DNA of 64,000 nt from Oscillatoriales cyanobacterium USR001 (lineage in GTDB: Bacteria > Cyanobacteriota > Cyanobacteriia > Cyanobacteriales > Microcoleaceae): positions 59,547 to 123,546 of the forward strand of contig MBRE01000055.1 in assembly GCA_001698425.1 (NCBI GenBank), in the 5' to 3' direction. The notes under the pieces were generated by a model that worked only from the letters and a program-made list of their open reading frames with translations, was not told the origin of the DNA and did no database searches. Each line of letters begins with the position of its first letter. Position 1 is the stretch's first letter. Position numbers and translations under genes: made by a program. Below, piece by piece: positions 45,053 through 55,061 of the stretch.

Positions 45053-46483
45053 ATGTCTTATTCTCAAACCCAAACTCAATCTAAGGCTGGGTATAAAGCC
45101 GGAGTTCAAGACTATAAACTGACGTATTACACGCCGGACTACACGCCAAAAGATACAGATATTCTGGCTGCATTCCGCGTCACACCCCAGCCAGGAGTTC
45201 CCCCAGAAGAAGCTGGAGCCGCTGTGGCCGCCGAATCTTCCACAGGTACTTGGACAACAGTTTGGACTGACCTTTTGACCGACCTCGACCGCTACAAGGG
45301 TCGCTGTTATGACATTGAGCCAGTTCCCGGTGAAGACAACCAGTACATCTGCTTTATTGCCTATCCTCTGGATTTGTTTGAAGAAGGTTCCGTTACCAAC
45401 CTGTTGACATCCTTAGTAGGTAACGTTTTTGGTTTCAAAGCCTTACGTGCGCTGCGTTTGGAAGATTTGCGTGTTCCCATCGCCTACCTGAAAACCTTCC
45501 AAGGTCCACCTCACGGTATCACCGTTGAGCGTGACAAATTGAACAAATACGGTCGTCCCCTGTTGGGCTGTACCATCAAACCCAAATTGGGTCTGTCTGC
45601 GAAGAACTACGGCCGCGCCGTGTATGAGTGTCTGCGTGGCGGTTTGGACTTTACCAAAGACGATGAAAACATCAACTCTCAGCCCTTCATGCGTTGGCGC
45701 GATCGCTTCTTGTTCGTTCAAGATGCCATTCAAAAAGCCCAAGCAGAAACCGGCGAAATCAAAGGTCACTACCTCAACGTCACCGCCCCCACCTGCGAAG
45801 AAATGTTGGAACGGGCTGAGTTCGCCAAAGAACTCAAAACCCCCATCATCATGCACGACTACCTGACTGGTGGTTTCACTGCTAACACCACCTTGGCAAA
45901 ATGGTGCCGTCGCAACGGTATTTTGTTGCACATCCACCGTGCCATGCACGCCGTAATCGATCGTCAAAAAAATCACGGTATCCACTTCCGCGTTTTAGCC
46001 AAGTGCTTGCGGATGTCCGGCGGCGACCACCTGCACTCCGGTACAGTTGTGGGCAAACTCGAAGGCGAAAAAGGCATCACGATGGGCTTCGTAGACTTGA
46101 TGCGCGAAGATCACATCGAACTAGACCGCGCTCGTGGTATCTACTTCACTCAAGATTGGGCTTCCATGCCTGGAGTAATGCCCGTTGCTTCCGGTGGTAT
46201 CCACATTTGGCATATGCCCGCATTGGTGGAAATCTTCGGCGACGACTCTTGCTTACAGTTCGGTGGCGGTACCTTGGGCCACCCTTGGGGTAATGCTCCT
46301 GGCGCAACTGCTAACCGCGTGGCTTTGGAAGCTTGTATTCAAGCTCGTAACGAAGGCCGCAACCTCATGCGTGAAGGTGGCGACATCATCCGCGAAGCTT
46401 GCAAATGGAGCCCTGAATTGGCTGTTGCTTGCGAACTATGGAAAGAAATCAAGTTCGAGTTTGAAGCAATGGATACCGTCTAA
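45053..46483 (+). CDS. rbcL: Rubisco large subunit, form IB
   Basis: A 476-residue RbcL that fixes CO2 onto ribulose-1,5-bisphosphate in carboxysomes. Key sites: [11 protein letters not shown] with catalytic Lys175-equivalent, [17 protein letters not shown] with the carbamylated Lys201-equivalent, and [18 protein letters not shown] near the C-terminus. The start is the ATG at 45053 ([10 protein letters not shown]), with GAGGGA 9 nt upstream; an ATG at 45002 would hide this ribosome binding site. First gene of rbcL-rbcX-rbcS. Confidence 0.97.
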   Translation: MSYSQTQTQSKAGYKAGVQDYKLTYYTPDYTPKDTDILAAFRVTPQPGVPPEEAGAAVAAESSTGTWTTVWTDLLTDLDRYKGRCYDIEPVPGEDNQYICFIAYPLDLFEEGSVTNLLTSLVGNVFGFKALRALRLEDLRVPIAYLKTFQGPPHGITVERDKLNKYGRPLLGCTIKPKLGLSAKNYGRAVYECLRGGLDFTKDDENINSQPFMRWRDRFLFVQDAIQKAQAETGEIKGHYLNVTAPTCEEMLERAEFAKELKTPIIMHDYLTGGFTANTTLAKWCRRNGILLHIHRAMHAVIDRQKNHGIHFRVLAKCLRMSGGDHLHSGTVVGKLEGEKGITMGFVDLMREDHIELDRARGIYFTQDWASMPGVMPVASGGIHIWHMPALVEIFGDDSCLQFGGGTLGHPWGNAPGATANRVALEACIQARNEGRNLMREGGDIIREACKWSPELAVACELWKEIKFEFEAMDTV

Positions 46484-46494
46484 TCCAAAGGATT

Positions 46495-46573
46495 GAGTTT
46501 TGAATGCTAAATATTGAGTTTTGAGTTAAAAAGTTCTTAATTCAAAGCTCAAGATTCAAAACATTCAAAACTC
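46495..46573. repeat. Inverted repeat in the rbcL-rbcX spacer
   Basis: GAGTTTTGAATG at 46495-46506 pairs with CATTCAAAACTC at 46562-46573, with further matching arms (GAGTTTTGAG) inside. The hairpin could lower downstream rbcX-rbcS expression or stabilise the rbcL transcript. Confidence 0.75.
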
Positions 46574-46598
46574 AAAACTTTTAAGGGCTGGGTCAAAC

Positions 46599-47009
46599 AT
46601 GGATATTAAACAAGTTGCAAAAGACACTGCGAAGGTGTTGGCAAGCTACCTGACCTATCAAGCTGTGCGGATTGCGATCGATCAATTGAGCGAAACAAAT
46701 CCGCCTCTGGCAATTTGGTTAAGCAATGCTTCTTCAACGGGGAAAATCCAAGACGGGGAAGTTTATTTGCAAGAGCTACTTCAACAAAACCAAGAGTTAG
46801 CGTTTCGGATTATGACGGTACGGGAGCATTTGGCGGAAGAAGTGGCGGATTATTTGCCAGAGATGGTTCGTGCTGGGATTCAGCAGGGGAATATGGGACA
46901 CAAACGCCAACATTTAGAGCGTATTACGCAATTGAATGTATCAGTTGACCGTAGCAATCTTGAAACACGATTAGACTCAGAAACTAATTTGGATAATTTA
47001 TCTAGTTAG
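46599..47009 (+). CDS. rbcX: Rubisco assembly chaperone RbcX
   Basis: A 136-residue helical chaperone that binds the C-terminal tail of newly folded RbcL and promotes assembly of the eight-subunit core. The N-terminal KQVAKDTAKVLASYLTYQAVR and LQELLQQNQELAFRIMTVREH segments are family hallmarks (second shown in part). It sits between rbcL and rbcS, as in many cyanobacteria. The tail after residue ~115 is polar and variable. Confidence 0.95.
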   Translation: MDIKQVAKDTAKVLASYLTYQAVRIAIDQLSETNPPLAIWLSNASSTGKIQDGEVYLQELLQQNQELAFRIMTVREHLAEEVADYLPEMVRAGIQQGNMGHKRQHLERITQLNVSVDRSNLETRLDSETNLDNLSS

Positions 47010-47054
47010 TTGATTTGAAACAGTAATCACGTACACATTTAAGAGATAGGAAAG

Positions 47055-47390
47055 ATGAAGACTTTACCCAAAGAGCGGCGCTACGAAACTCTGTCTTATT
47101 TGCCCCCATTGAGTGATTCACAAATTGTGAAGCAACTGCAATACATTTTGGATCAGGGTTATATTCCCGGTGTGGAATTCAACGAAACTTCTGCTGCTGA
47201 AATGCGCTATTGGACGATGTGGAAGTTGCCTTTGTTTGGTGCTAAGACTGTCCAAGAAATTATGATGGAAATTCAAGCTTGCCGTTCGGAAAATCCTACT
47301 TGCTATATCCGCGTGATGGGTTTTGATAACGTGAAGCAGTGCCAAGTTTTGAGCTTTATCGTTCACAAGCCGAATACCAGAGGTTACTAA
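47055..47390 (+). CDS. rbcS: Rubisco small subunit
   Basis: A 111-residue Rbc[21 protein letters not shown] near residue 7, GVEFNE near 36, [11 protein letters not shown] near 51 and the final HKPNTRGY. It caps the L8 core to complete L8S8 Rubisco. The gene starts 45 bp after rbcX and ends the operon; a terminator follows. Confidence 0.97.
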   Translation: MKTLPKERRYETLSYLPPLSDSQIVKQLQYILDQGYIPGVEFNETSAAEMRYWTMWKLPLFGAKTVQEIMMEIQACRSENPTCYIRVMGFDNVKQCQVLSFIVHKPNTRGY

Positions 47391-47425
47391 TTAGATTTCC
47401 TATTTTGTAGGGAATATAGTTAGGT

Positions 47426-47460
47426 AGTTAACTGTTAACTGTTAACTGTTAACTGTTAAC
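47426..47460. repeat. Tandem heptamer AACTGTT after rbcS
   Basis: Five copies of a 7-bp unit (GTTAACT register) between rbcS and its terminator. Slippage-prone. Confidence 0.9.
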
Positions 47461-47465
47461 AAAAG

Positions 47466-47500
47466 TTGAGGTGGGGAATTTTCCCTGCTTCAATTTTTTT
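47466..47500 (+). terminator. Rho-independent terminator of the rbc operon
   Basis: TTGAGGTGGGGAA pairs with TTCCCTGCTTCAA, followed by seven T residues, 76 bp after the rbcS stop codon. Confidence 0.8.
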
Positions 47501-47544
47501 ATGGCGGAGCTAACAGGACTACAGCCAAGTGGCACACTTATAGC

Positions 47545-47757
47545 AACCTGTAACACACGATTGAGTACGAAGTAGATGCAACTGGGGGTTTGAAGTCAAC
47601 TCGGAATTTGCGGAAAAAAAATCCGAATGGTCGTTTTTTGGGATTCGGATTGGCTTCAAGGTTGCGGCTGCAATTAGTGGCATAATGGAGCGGACTTGAA
47701 ATGATCTCTGGAATCGTAACCTTAAGGCAAGCAACTGTTGCAATACCATATAATCAA
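47545..47757 (+). pseudogene. Decayed copy of the module 2 small protein plus protease
   Basis: Frames with shifts read YEVDATGGLK, then FGIRIGFKVAAAISGIMERT and a stop, then an overlapping MISGIVTLRQATVAI. These match the 3' half of the gene at 36916-37188 and the first codons of the protease at 37185. The rest of the protease is gone. This fills most of the gene-free stretch 47391-47782. Confidence 0.8.
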
Positions 47758-47782
47758 GAAAACCAGTTAAAGATCGTTCACC

Positions 47783-48076
47783 ATGACTCAACCTGTTGCT
47801 TTAATAAATACTAAATTGATTGAATCCTTGGCTCAAATCATTTTTTCTCTTAGCGATGAGGAGCGACAACTTCTAGCACAAAAAATTCAATATTCATCAT
47901 TGTCTAGCGAGGAAATTCAACGAAAATGGGAAGTCCTACAATGTGAAATTACACTGGGCGCGGAACAACTCAAGAGCGGTGATTACACTGAGTACGATGA
48001 TTGCTCATTGCCCAATTTGCTTAAAACTGTTAAGAGCCGAGGCAAGCAGCGGCTTCAGCAGGAGCAAGCGCAGTGA
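47783..48076 (+). CDS. Antitoxin-like protein upstream of a ParE toxin
   Basis: A 97-residue mostly helical protein with FSLSDEERQLLAQKIQ near residue 21 and a basic Gln/Lys-rich tail. It overlaps the toxin start by 4 bp (GTGA). The position and pattern fit an antitoxin, although no DNA-binding fold is obvious. Confidence 0.65.
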   Translation: MTQPVALINTKLIESLAQIIFSLSDEERQLLAQKIQYSSLSSEEIQRKWEVLQCEITLGAEQLKSGDYTEYDDCSLPNLLKTVKSRGKQRLQQEQAQ

Positions 48077-48363
48077 ATCGCTTTCGTCTTTCACGGCAGG
48101 CAGAGCAAGACTTGGAAGATATCTGGGTTTTCTTGACACAACAGGATGAACTCTTAGCTGACAAACAGATTGCTCAAATTCTGGATCGATTTCCTATGTT
48201 GTCTCAATTTCCTAATATGGGAAAGCAGCGCGACGATTTACTGGCAGGGCTCAGGAGTTTTCCCGTTCAACCATACATCGTTTTTTATAGTAAAATTGAG
48301 GAGGGGATTGAAGTTGTCAGAATTTTACATCAAGCCAGAGACATTGATCGCCAGTTTCCGTAA
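48073..48363 (+). CDS. RelE/ParE-family toxin
   Basis: A 96-residue protein starting at GTG: RLSRQAEQDLEDIWVFLTQQ near residue 5, FPMLSQFPNMGKQRDD near 40 and a terminal LRSFPVQPYIVFY block. Complete ParE-like fold by length. Overlaps the antitoxin-like gene before it. Confidence 0.87.
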   Translation: MNRFRLSRQAEQDLEDIWVFLTQQDELLADKQIAQILDRFPMLSQFPNMGKQRDDLLAGLRSFPVQPYIVFYSKIEEGIEVVRILHQARDIDRQFP

Positions 48364-48385
48364 TTCAAAGCTCAAAACCATTTTT

Positions 48386-49021
48386 TTATAGTTTACAAAT
48401 GGCTTTAAGAACTTGTAACAATAAAATTGACGATTCAGGTTCCATCAAATTTAGCAGTGGCATTAGCTGATAAATTGCGGGATTTCCGCGCTGAATATAT
48501 ACAAATTGATAGCGCGAACCGTTAGTAGTTAAACCCCAGACAGAGGCTTGACGTTCTATACTCTTAGAAGTATATGTCAGAAGTTGAGGTAAACCGGCTA
48601 ATGGGTCAATTAAACTGTTTTTAGTCTCAATTACTAAAACCCAAAAAGATATTTCACTGTTTATCGGTTTGGTTTTATTGACTGCTAGAATATCCAATTT
48701 CCCTGTAATTTTGATATCTTCATCTTCAATAATAAGATCGGCAATGTCTTGTTCTAAACTAATATTAATTGGGTGGCGATAAAATCCGGCTAATCGCATT
48801 AATGGAAAGGTGGTTAGAGCTTTTACCAGTCCCTCTAAGACTCTATCATTGGAGAGGTAATTATCAAAGTCAGTCCTAATTTGTGACAGTTCTTGCTGTT
48901 CAAATTCGGTGAGAGGTTCGAGAGATAATAGGGATGTAAATGAGTTATTGTATTGTTTCTGGAAGTTAAAAAGTTGGTGAACTTGTCCGATGGTGAGATT
49001 TTTGGCGTTGAGAGTTAGCAT
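48386..49021 (-). CDS. PD-(D/E)xK nuclease-like hypothetical protein
   Basis: A 211-residue protein common in cyanobacteria and often labelled a restriction subunit. The pattern GKLDILAV ... FWVLVIETKNS (about residues 107-134) fits a PD-(D/E)xK core with Asp, Glu and Lys; SIERQASVWGLTTNGSRYQF follows. No methylase partner lies nearby, so its role is unclear. Confidence 0.65.
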   Translation of the reverse strand: MLTLNAKNLTIGQVHQLFNFQKQYNNSFTSLLSLEPLTEFEQQELSQIRTDFDNYLSNDRVLEGLVKALTTFPLMRLAGFYRHPINISLEQDIADLIIEDEDIKITGKLDILAVNKTKPINSEISFWVLVIETKNSLIDPLAGLPQLLTYTSKSIERQASVWGLTTNGSRYQFVYIQRGNPAIYQLMPLLNLMEPESSILLLQVLKAICKL

Positions 49022-49101
49022 GGTTTTAGGGATGGTTTAGTGATAATATAATTTTAGTTAGTATAAAATTACTATATAGCACATCCCCTAATTAAGCAAA
49101 A

Positions 49102-50025
49102 ATGGCTGAAATAGCAATTTGCACCAAAAATTTAACTCGTGACTTTGGCAAAATCCGAGCCTTGGACAATCTCTCGCTGGCAGTGCCCAGAGGCGTTGTC
49201 TTTGGCTTTTTAGGGCCAAACGGTTCTGGCAAAACTACCACAATTCGGCTGCTATTGGGATTGCTGGAAGCGACGACGGGAAGTGCTGAAGTATTGGGAT
49301 ATGATACGCGATCGCACGCCCAAGAAATTCGTCAGCAGACAGGAGCGCTACTAGAACATCCGGGACTTTACGAAAGATTGAATGCTGAAGATAACCTCGA
49401 ATTTTATGCGAGAGCTTGGCGTTTGTCACCAGCTAAACGTCGCAGTCGGATTGAAGAGTTACTGAAAAACTTGGGATTGTGGGAACGACGGCGCGAAACT
49501 GTGAGGAATTGGAGCCGAGGGATGAAGCAAAAATTAGCCGTAGCGAGAGCAATGCTACATTCTCCGCCGCTAATTTTTCTCGACGAACCAACTAACGGAC
49601 TCGATCCGGTGGCGGCGGCTGCTTTGCGAGAAGATTTGCAAGAATTAGTAGCTAGGGAAGGTGTCACCGTATTTTTAACTACTCACAACTTAGTAGAAGC
49701 GGAAAAATTGTGTTCTTATGCAGGGGTAATTCGGCAGGGTAAACTATTAGCAGCAGGCTCTTTAGATGAATTGCGATCGCAAGTTGGCAGCCAGCGCTTA
49801 GAAATTGTCGGACGCGGATTTAGTGAAAAAGTTTTGAAATGGGCCGAGTCTCAGCCGGAAGTATCTTCTGTACAGTTAGAAGGAGAGCATTTAACTATCG
49901 TACTGCGAAAGCGAATCCAAGTTCCCAAACTTGTTAAACTCTTGGTAAATGCAGGTGCAGAAATTGAAGAAGTCCGCAAGCACAGCACCAACTTAGAAGA
50001 AATTTTCTTGACTTTAATGGAATAA
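49102..50025 (+). CDS. ABC transporter ATP-binding protein (CcmA/NatA-like)
   Basis: A 307-residue ATPase: Walker A GFLGPNGSGKTTTIR near residue 35, signature WSRGMKQKLAVARAM near 135, Walker B PPLIFLDEPTNGLDP near 155 and a C-terminal regulatory domain (about 220-307). It powers an ABC-2-type exporter whose permease follows 5 bp later. Confidence 0.92.
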   Translation: MAEIAICTKNLTRDFGKIRALDNLSLAVPRGVVFGFLGPNGSGKTTTIRLLLGLLEATTGSAEVLGYDTRSHAQEIRQQTGALLEHPGLYERLNAEDNLEFYARAWRLSPAKRRSRIEELLKNLGLWERRRETVRNWSRGMKQKLAVARAMLHSPPLIFLDEPTNGLDPVAAAALREDLQELVAREGVTVFLTTHNLVEAEKLCSYAGVIRQGKLLAAGSLDELRSQVGSQRLEIVGRGFSEKVLKWAESQPEVSSVQLEGEHLTIVLRKRIQVPKLVKLLVNAGAEIEEVRKHSTNLEEIFLTLME

Positions 50026-50030
50026 TTAAG

Positions 50031-50765
50031 ATGACCGCCGATATTTTAACCGTAATTTGGAAAGAATTTAGAGAACTCTTGCAGCGAGAAAACTGGCGAG
50101 GAATTGCGATATCGCTGGTGATTCCCGTAATTGTTTTCGGGATAATGCTACCGCTTTCTTTAGGCTATATTTGGGTAGATTCTTCAATTTCAGTATTTTT
50201 CTGGGTTTACCTACCGCTAATGCGAGTGTTAGCACCAGCCGTAGATGCTTTTGCCGGAGAGCGAGAAAGGCATACTTTAGAAACTTTGCTGGCTACTCCT
50301 ATGTCAGATTTAGCAATTCTGTTGGGTAAAATTACTTCTATTGTCTGCTACGTTTGGATAATGACGTTGATTCCAATATTAGTAGCGCTGGGAACGATAA
50401 ATTTAGTTTACGGGCGGGGAAGATTGTTACTTTATCCAGTGCCTGTACTGGTTAGTGGCGCAGTTTTGGCGATACTAGCTACTACTTTTTATACTAGCAT
50501 TTATACGCTGTTTGCCTTGCGAGCGAACACCGTCAAGCAGGCTTTTGAACAGTTAGGCTTAGCTACAACTATTATAGTTTATTTACCCTTGCTGCTGCTA
50601 CCAGTGCTGCTACCACAGTTGCCAGTAGAATGGATAAGAGCTTTGATGAAAACTAATACTACTGCTGCATTTTTGACAGTAGTAGTGGTTTTAATTATAT
50701 TAAACGTGGGACTCCTATGGTTAGTATCGAAACGTTTTGCGCGATCGCGCTTAATTTTGGATTAA
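50031..50765 (+). CDS. ABC-2-type transporter permease
   Basis: A 244-residue membrane protein with about six transmembrane segments and the conserved FAGERERHTLETLLATPMSD block near residue 78 between helices 2 and 3. It pairs with the ATPase just upstream. The exported substrate is unknown. Confidence 0.9.
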   Translation: MTADILTVIWKEFRELLQRENWRGIAISLVIPVIVFGIMLPLSLGYIWVDSSISVFFWVYLPLMRVLAPAVDAFAGERERHTLETLLATPMSDLAILLGKITSIVCYVWIMTLIPILVALGTINLVYGRGRLLLYPVPVLVSGAVLAILATTFYTSIYTLFALRANTVKQAFEQLGLATTIIVYLPLLLLPVLLPQLPVEWIRALMKTNTTAAFLTVVVVLIILNVGLLWLVSKRFARSRLILD

Positions 50766-50845
50766 AGTGAAGAACTTATCAAATTGGCTTTGTTAACCAA
50801 CTCAGAAAACCAGATATTTACACAGTCAAAAAGTTGAGATAAATT

Positions 50846-51145
50846 CTAAGCTTCCCACACCAACAAGTAATTTTCCAAATACTGCCAGTGGTCATCAGTA
50901 TAGTTAGCTTTCAGTAAATCTACAGTATTGTCATCAATTAACAATTTGCCATCCAAATAGTCACAGTAGGAATCTTCGTGAAAGATACTATCAGGAAATA
51001 TCTCTTTTAAATGTGTAAGAGTGTGTACGAAACTAGCTAAAAAATGATGCTCTTCGACCCATTGTTTAGGATCGGGGATTTCGTCATTTGTAGCACTTGC
51101 GCTAGGCCAAGAATTTTTTACTGAGGTTTTAGTTACGTTTTTCAT
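50846..51145 (-). CDS. Hypothetical protein
   Basis: A 99-residue acidic protein rich in His, Asp and aromatic residues (PKQWVEEHHFLASFVHTLTH near residue 25). No recognised domain or signal. I use the ATG at 51145; another in-frame ATG lies 8 codons upstream. Function unknown. Confidence 0.5.
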   Translation of the reverse strand: MKNVTKTSVKNSWPSASATNDEIPDPKQWVEEHHFLASFVHTLTHLKEIFPDSIFHEDSYCDYLDGKLLIDDNTVDLLKANYTDDHWQYLENYLLVWEA

Positions 51146-51334
51146 ATCCAAATTTACCACAAACTCCAAGTAAACAATAACTTTCTAACCACTCTAATTA
51201 TGAGCTTAATTCCAAGGAAGTATAGTGATTCCACTAGGTCTTCCCCAGTGACAACTTTAAGGATTTTACGTGATCGAGATCACGATAGCCATGTTTTGTC
51301 TGTAAAATTATCTCACAAGTTGGTGAATAAAACG

Positions 51335-52207
51335 TTAATGACTATCTATTTTTGCTAAGATTTTTTGCGCTTTGTGGCAGAGTTCGCTGTGGCAGTGGCC
51401 ATTGCTTGCCAATAATCCCCCCCATTGATTGACATCTCCCTGATTATAACGTAAAAGAGTCCCATCAAAATGAGTAAATTGGCCACCAGCCTCAGTGAGA
51501 ATTAATTCTGGGGCTGCTAAGTCCCAATCTTTTGGGGCAGATTTGCCAGAAAGGGCTATATAAACATCAGCTTTTTGTTCAACAATTGTGGCAATTTTAC
51601 AACCGATACTTCCTACAGCTAACTGATTTTGACAAGGTAATTGCTGCAATAATTTATTAAAACGTTCATCGCGGTGAGTGCGGCTGACAACTAGAGATAA
51701 ATCTGCGATCGCGCTCCTTTGAGAAACTTTTAATTGTCTGGGTAAACCATCGCGATTTTCCACAAAAGCGCCACCATTCTTAGTAGCATAATAAAGCTTT
51801 TGAGCTTCCGGCCAAGCTACCACCGCCGCCATCGGTCTACCATCACAAACTAAAGCAATATGTATCGCATATTCCCCAGTTTTGTCAATAAAATCGCGAG
51901 TTCCATCGACAGGATCGATAATCCAAACCCAATGCTGAGGTAAAGGAGATTGACCATGTTCTCCTAAATGAAACTTATAGGTTTCTTCGCTGAGATAACC
52001 AAATTCTTGATTATCTAAAACTGTTTGTAATTGATCGAGAATGTAGGCATTAACAGCTATATCTGCGGCTGTTACTGGACCATCTTTTTTTTCTTGAACA
52101 TTGAGAACCCCAGCATTAGGGTCGCCGCGATAATAAGATTGTAAAATATCGGCTGCACCCCAAGCTACCGATCGCGCAATATTTACCAATTCATCTAATT
52201 TTTTCAT
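51335..52207 (-). CDS. cysQ: 3'(2'),5'-bisphosphate nucleotidase / inositol monophosphatase family
   Basis: A 290-residue Mg-dependent phosphatase. Metal-binding motifs: GPVTAADIAVN near residue 43, the hallmark WIIDPVDGTRDF near 93 and DWDLAAPELILTEAGG near 230. CysQ-type enzymes remove the 3'-phosphate from PAP during sulfate assimilation; an inositol or other sugar phosphate is also possible. Confidence 0.88.
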   Translation of the reverse strand: MKKLDELVNIARSVAWGAADILQSYYRGDPNAGVLNVQEKKDGPVTAADIAVNAYILDQLQTVLDNQEFGYLSEETYKFHLGEHGQSPLPQHWVWIIDPVDGTRDFIDKTGEYAIHIALVCDGRPMAAVVAWPEAQKLYYATKNGGAFVENRDGLPRQLKVSQRSAIADLSLVVSRTHRDERFNKLLQQLPCQNQLAVGSIGCKIATIVEQKADVYIALSGKSAPKDWDLAAPELILTEAGGQFTHFDGTLLRYNQGDVNQWGGLLASNGHCHSELCHKAQKILAKIDSH

Positions 52208-52265
52208 TCCTAATCAACCTGGCTAAAAACCACAATCCTATTCTACATCAAATCGTGTTAATTCA

Positions 52266-54998
52266 TTAACTTTTTTTACCCATCAGCCAATAAGTGATCA
52301 TTTCCCCTTTTCCTTTAATCGCGATCGCGCCTCGTTTTTCAAATAAATACTTATCCTTTAAACGCTCATAAGTAGTATCTGTAACTTGAATGCGGCCGGG
52401 AATTCCGTGAGATTCCATGCGACTAGCAATATTCACCGTATTTCCCCACAGATCGTAAATAAACTTTTTAATACCAATTACACCAGCAACAACAGCACCA
52501 GTATTAATCCCAATCCGAATTTGAAAAGGCTCGCCCTTTTCAGCTTGGAAACGACTAATTGCAGTTTGCATATCTAAAGCCATTTGAGCCACAGCTTCAG
52601 CGTGAAATTCCATAGGGACTGGCAAACCTCCTACTACCATATAGGCATCACCAATAGTTTTAATTTTCTCCAAACCGTGCAGTTCAACTAATTCATCAAA
52701 AGTGGAAAAAATGTGATTAAGTAAGTTAACTAATTCTATCGGAGGCGTTCTAGCAGAAAGCGGAGTAAAACCAACAATGTCAGCAAATAAAATTGTAGCT
52801 TCGTCAAATTGTTCCGCGATCGCACTCTGGTTTTGCTTAAGTTTATCAGCTATAGTTTTCGGCAAAATATTTAATAACAAACGCTCTGATTGTTCTTGTG
52901 CTATTCGTAGCGCTTCCTCTGCTTGTTTGCGCTCTGTAACATCTTCAGCAATATATATTAAATGCGTCACATCCCCTTGCTCATTCATTAACGGTAGTTT
53001 CATAATCCGCTGCCAAATATTGCCCTTAAATTTACTATTAAATATTTCTTCCGCTACAATTAATTTACGACCTGCAATCACTATTTCGTGTTCCATCTGT
53101 ATGCGATCGGCAATTTCTGCGCTCATAAAATTGTACATAGTATGCCCAATTACCTCTTCACGGGGAATTGCATAAACCTCCTCAGCAGCCCGGTTCCATA
53201 GTACATAACGGAAGTCATTGTTTACATCTTTGGCAAACAAAGCTAAGGGAATATTTTCTACAATACTATTCAAAAATCTACTGGTTTGTGACAGTTCCCT
53301 TTCTAACTGCTTGCGTTCAGTGATATCACGAACAATTAGTAAAACTTCATTATTTCCGCTAACCACAATTCTGATTTCTTCTTCATATAATTTACCTTCA
53401 CTCCAAAATTGATGTTCATAAACTTGGCTTTCCCCAGTGGCGATAGCTATGTTTATATACTGCATTTGGCGCTCCGCGATATCCGGTGGTAATATTTCAG
53501 AAATATGCTTGCCAAACCAATCTTTATCTAGTAAAATCGCTTCAGAATTTTTAGGAGGTAAGAAATCTAAATAAATACCATCTTTACTAAGTCTAATCAT
53601 TAAATCTGGTATAGCAGCAAGAATAGCTCGATTTTGAGCTTCGCTTTTACTCAAAGCTGCCGTGCGTTTTTCAACTCTAACTTCTAATATTTCATTGGTC
53701 TTTTCTAATGTAGAAAAAGTTTTTTTCAATTGATATGCCATCACGTTAAAACTTTTAGCTAAAGTTTTTAGTTCTTTTGTGCCTTTTTCTTCAACTTTTT
53801 TATCTAATTCACCATCAGCTAAAGCCTGAGTTGCCTCACCTAACCGTAAAATTGGCTCAGTTATCCAATGAGCAGTGAAAATCCCCAATACCGTAGTCAG
53901 AATTAATGCCCCCAAACACAGCCAGATTGTGGTGCGAGTATTAGCATCAATTTGCTGCATAAAATCAGCTTCTGGAACTACAACTATAATCAACCAATCA
54001 ATTCCCCGCGCATCTTTTAGAGGTGTTACTTGGAGAAAATTTTTAGATCCAGCGAGGTCAAAAACAAAGCTTTTACTACTATTAATTTCCGCTAAATTGC
54101 CGACTTGATTATTTAAGTATTCAGCAGTCGCTCTCATTAAAAATGTAGAGCTATTTTTCGCCTGAATGCGCTCTTTAATTTTGCCATTTGTATCTATAAT
54201 AAATAACTTTTCGCCGATCGAAGAAGCAACAAGTAGCCCCGATCGCTCGATAATGAAAGTGTGTCCTGTTTTGCCAATTTTTATATTTTTGAGAAAGTCT
54301 TGAATATCAGAGAGAATAAAATCAACACCCACTACTCCCTGCAATTTATCTGCCTTGTCATAAACGGGTTGTGCTAGAGTAATTTTTAGCCGAGGTTCTT
54401 TGAAATCAATGTAAATTTCACTCCACACTGCTTTACCAACTGCTACTGCTTTTTTATACCAAGGTCGCTTTCTCGGATCGTAAGCCTTTCCAACTTCTAA
54501 TAAAGTTGTAGGATTACCTTCATTGTCAATAGCATAGCTGTGGAATCTTCCCTTAGTTTGTTTTCCCGCCCTGCCAATTTGCCAACTTTGATTATCTTGC
54601 CATCCTAGCCCAAAAAATTCTCCTTCGTTACTGCCAAAATAAATTGCCGATATTTTGGCTGAATCAAATAAAAATCTTTGATTCCAAAAATGACGAGTAA
54701 TGCTAGGAGCATCTTTTAAATTTAACTGATTTAGCTTAATAGCATTAACATTAATTCGATTGATGGTGAGAGGTATTTGTAGGTAATGAGTAAGCATTTG
54801 TTCAATGCGAATGCCTATTTCTACCTGCACTTTTTGAGCAACATCGCTAACAGCTATTTGTCCGTTGCGTAAGGATAAATATCCCGTTAACCCAACAGTA
54901 CCAAAGATTTGCAAAACAAATGGTACTACCAGAGCGACGCGGAGCGGTATCCTTTGAACAGTCTTGGAAATTTGAGTGGTTAGAGCTTTTAATAGCAT
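52266..54998 (-). CDS. Membrane adenylate/guanylate cyclase with Cache, HAMP and PAS domains
   Basis: A 910-residue class III cyclase. A transmembrane helix near residue 20-42, a periplasmic double-Cache sensor (about 50-340), a second helix near 355-375, HAMP (375-430), two PAS/PAC domains (about 455-570 and 575-695) and the catalytic domain (about 715-905). Catalytic motifs: metal-binding ILFADIVGFTPLS and IKTIGDAYMVVGG, and WGNTVNIASRMES. It makes cAMP (or cGMP) in response to an unseen ligand. Nothing adjacent indicates the target. Confidence 0.92.
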   Translation of the reverse strand: MLLKALTTQISKTVQRIPLRVALVVPFVLQIFGTVGLTGYLSLRNGQIAVSDVAQKVQVEIGIRIEQMLTHYLQIPLTINRINVNAIKLNQLNLKDAPSITRHFWNQRFLFDSAKISAIYFGSNEGEFFGLGWQDNQSWQIGRAGKQTKGRFHSYAIDNEGNPTTLLEVGKAYDPRKRPWYKKAVAVGKAVWSEIYIDFKEPRLKITLAQPVYDKADKLQGVVGVDFILSDIQDFLKNIKIGKTGHTFIIERSGLLVASSIGEKLFIIDTNGKIKERIQAKNSSTFLMRATAEYLNNQVGNLAEINSSKSFVFDLAGSKNFLQVTPLKDARGIDWLIIVVVPEADFMQQIDANTRTTIWLCLGALILTTVLGIFTAHWITEPILRLGEATQALADGELDKKVEEKGTKELKTLAKSFNVMAYQLKKTFSTLEKTNEILEVRVEKRTAALSKSEAQNRAILAAIPDLMIRLSKDGIYLDFLPPKNSEAILLDKDWFGKHISEILPPDIAERQMQYINIAIATGESQVYEHQFWSEGKLYEEEIRIVVSGNNEVLLIVRDITERKQLERELSQTSRFLNSIVENIPLALFAKDVNNDFRYVLWNRAAEEVYAIPREEVIGHTMYNFMSAEIADRIQMEHEIVIAGRKLIVAEEIFNSKFKGNIWQRIMKLPLMNEQGDVTHLIYIAEDVTERKQAEEALRIAQEQSERLLLNILPKTIADKLKQNQSAIAEQFDEATILFADIVGFTPLSARTPPIELVNLLNHIFSTFDELVELHGLEKIKTIGDAYMVVGGLPVPMEFHAEAVAQMALDMQTAISRFQAEKGEPFQIRIGINTGAVVAGVIGIKKFIYDLWGNTVNIASRMESHGIPGRIQVTDTTYERLKDKYLFEKRGAIAIKGKGEMITYWLMGKKS

Positions 54999-55061
54999 CT
55001 GTTCTCACCTAAACCTAAATTGGCTTGTATGTCAATTGTTACTCACTAGATGCTCTGTTGA

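Noticed and set aside
45443..45985. Minus-strand frame of 180 codons inside rbcL
   Set aside because: It is a codon-bias shadow of a highly conserved gene.
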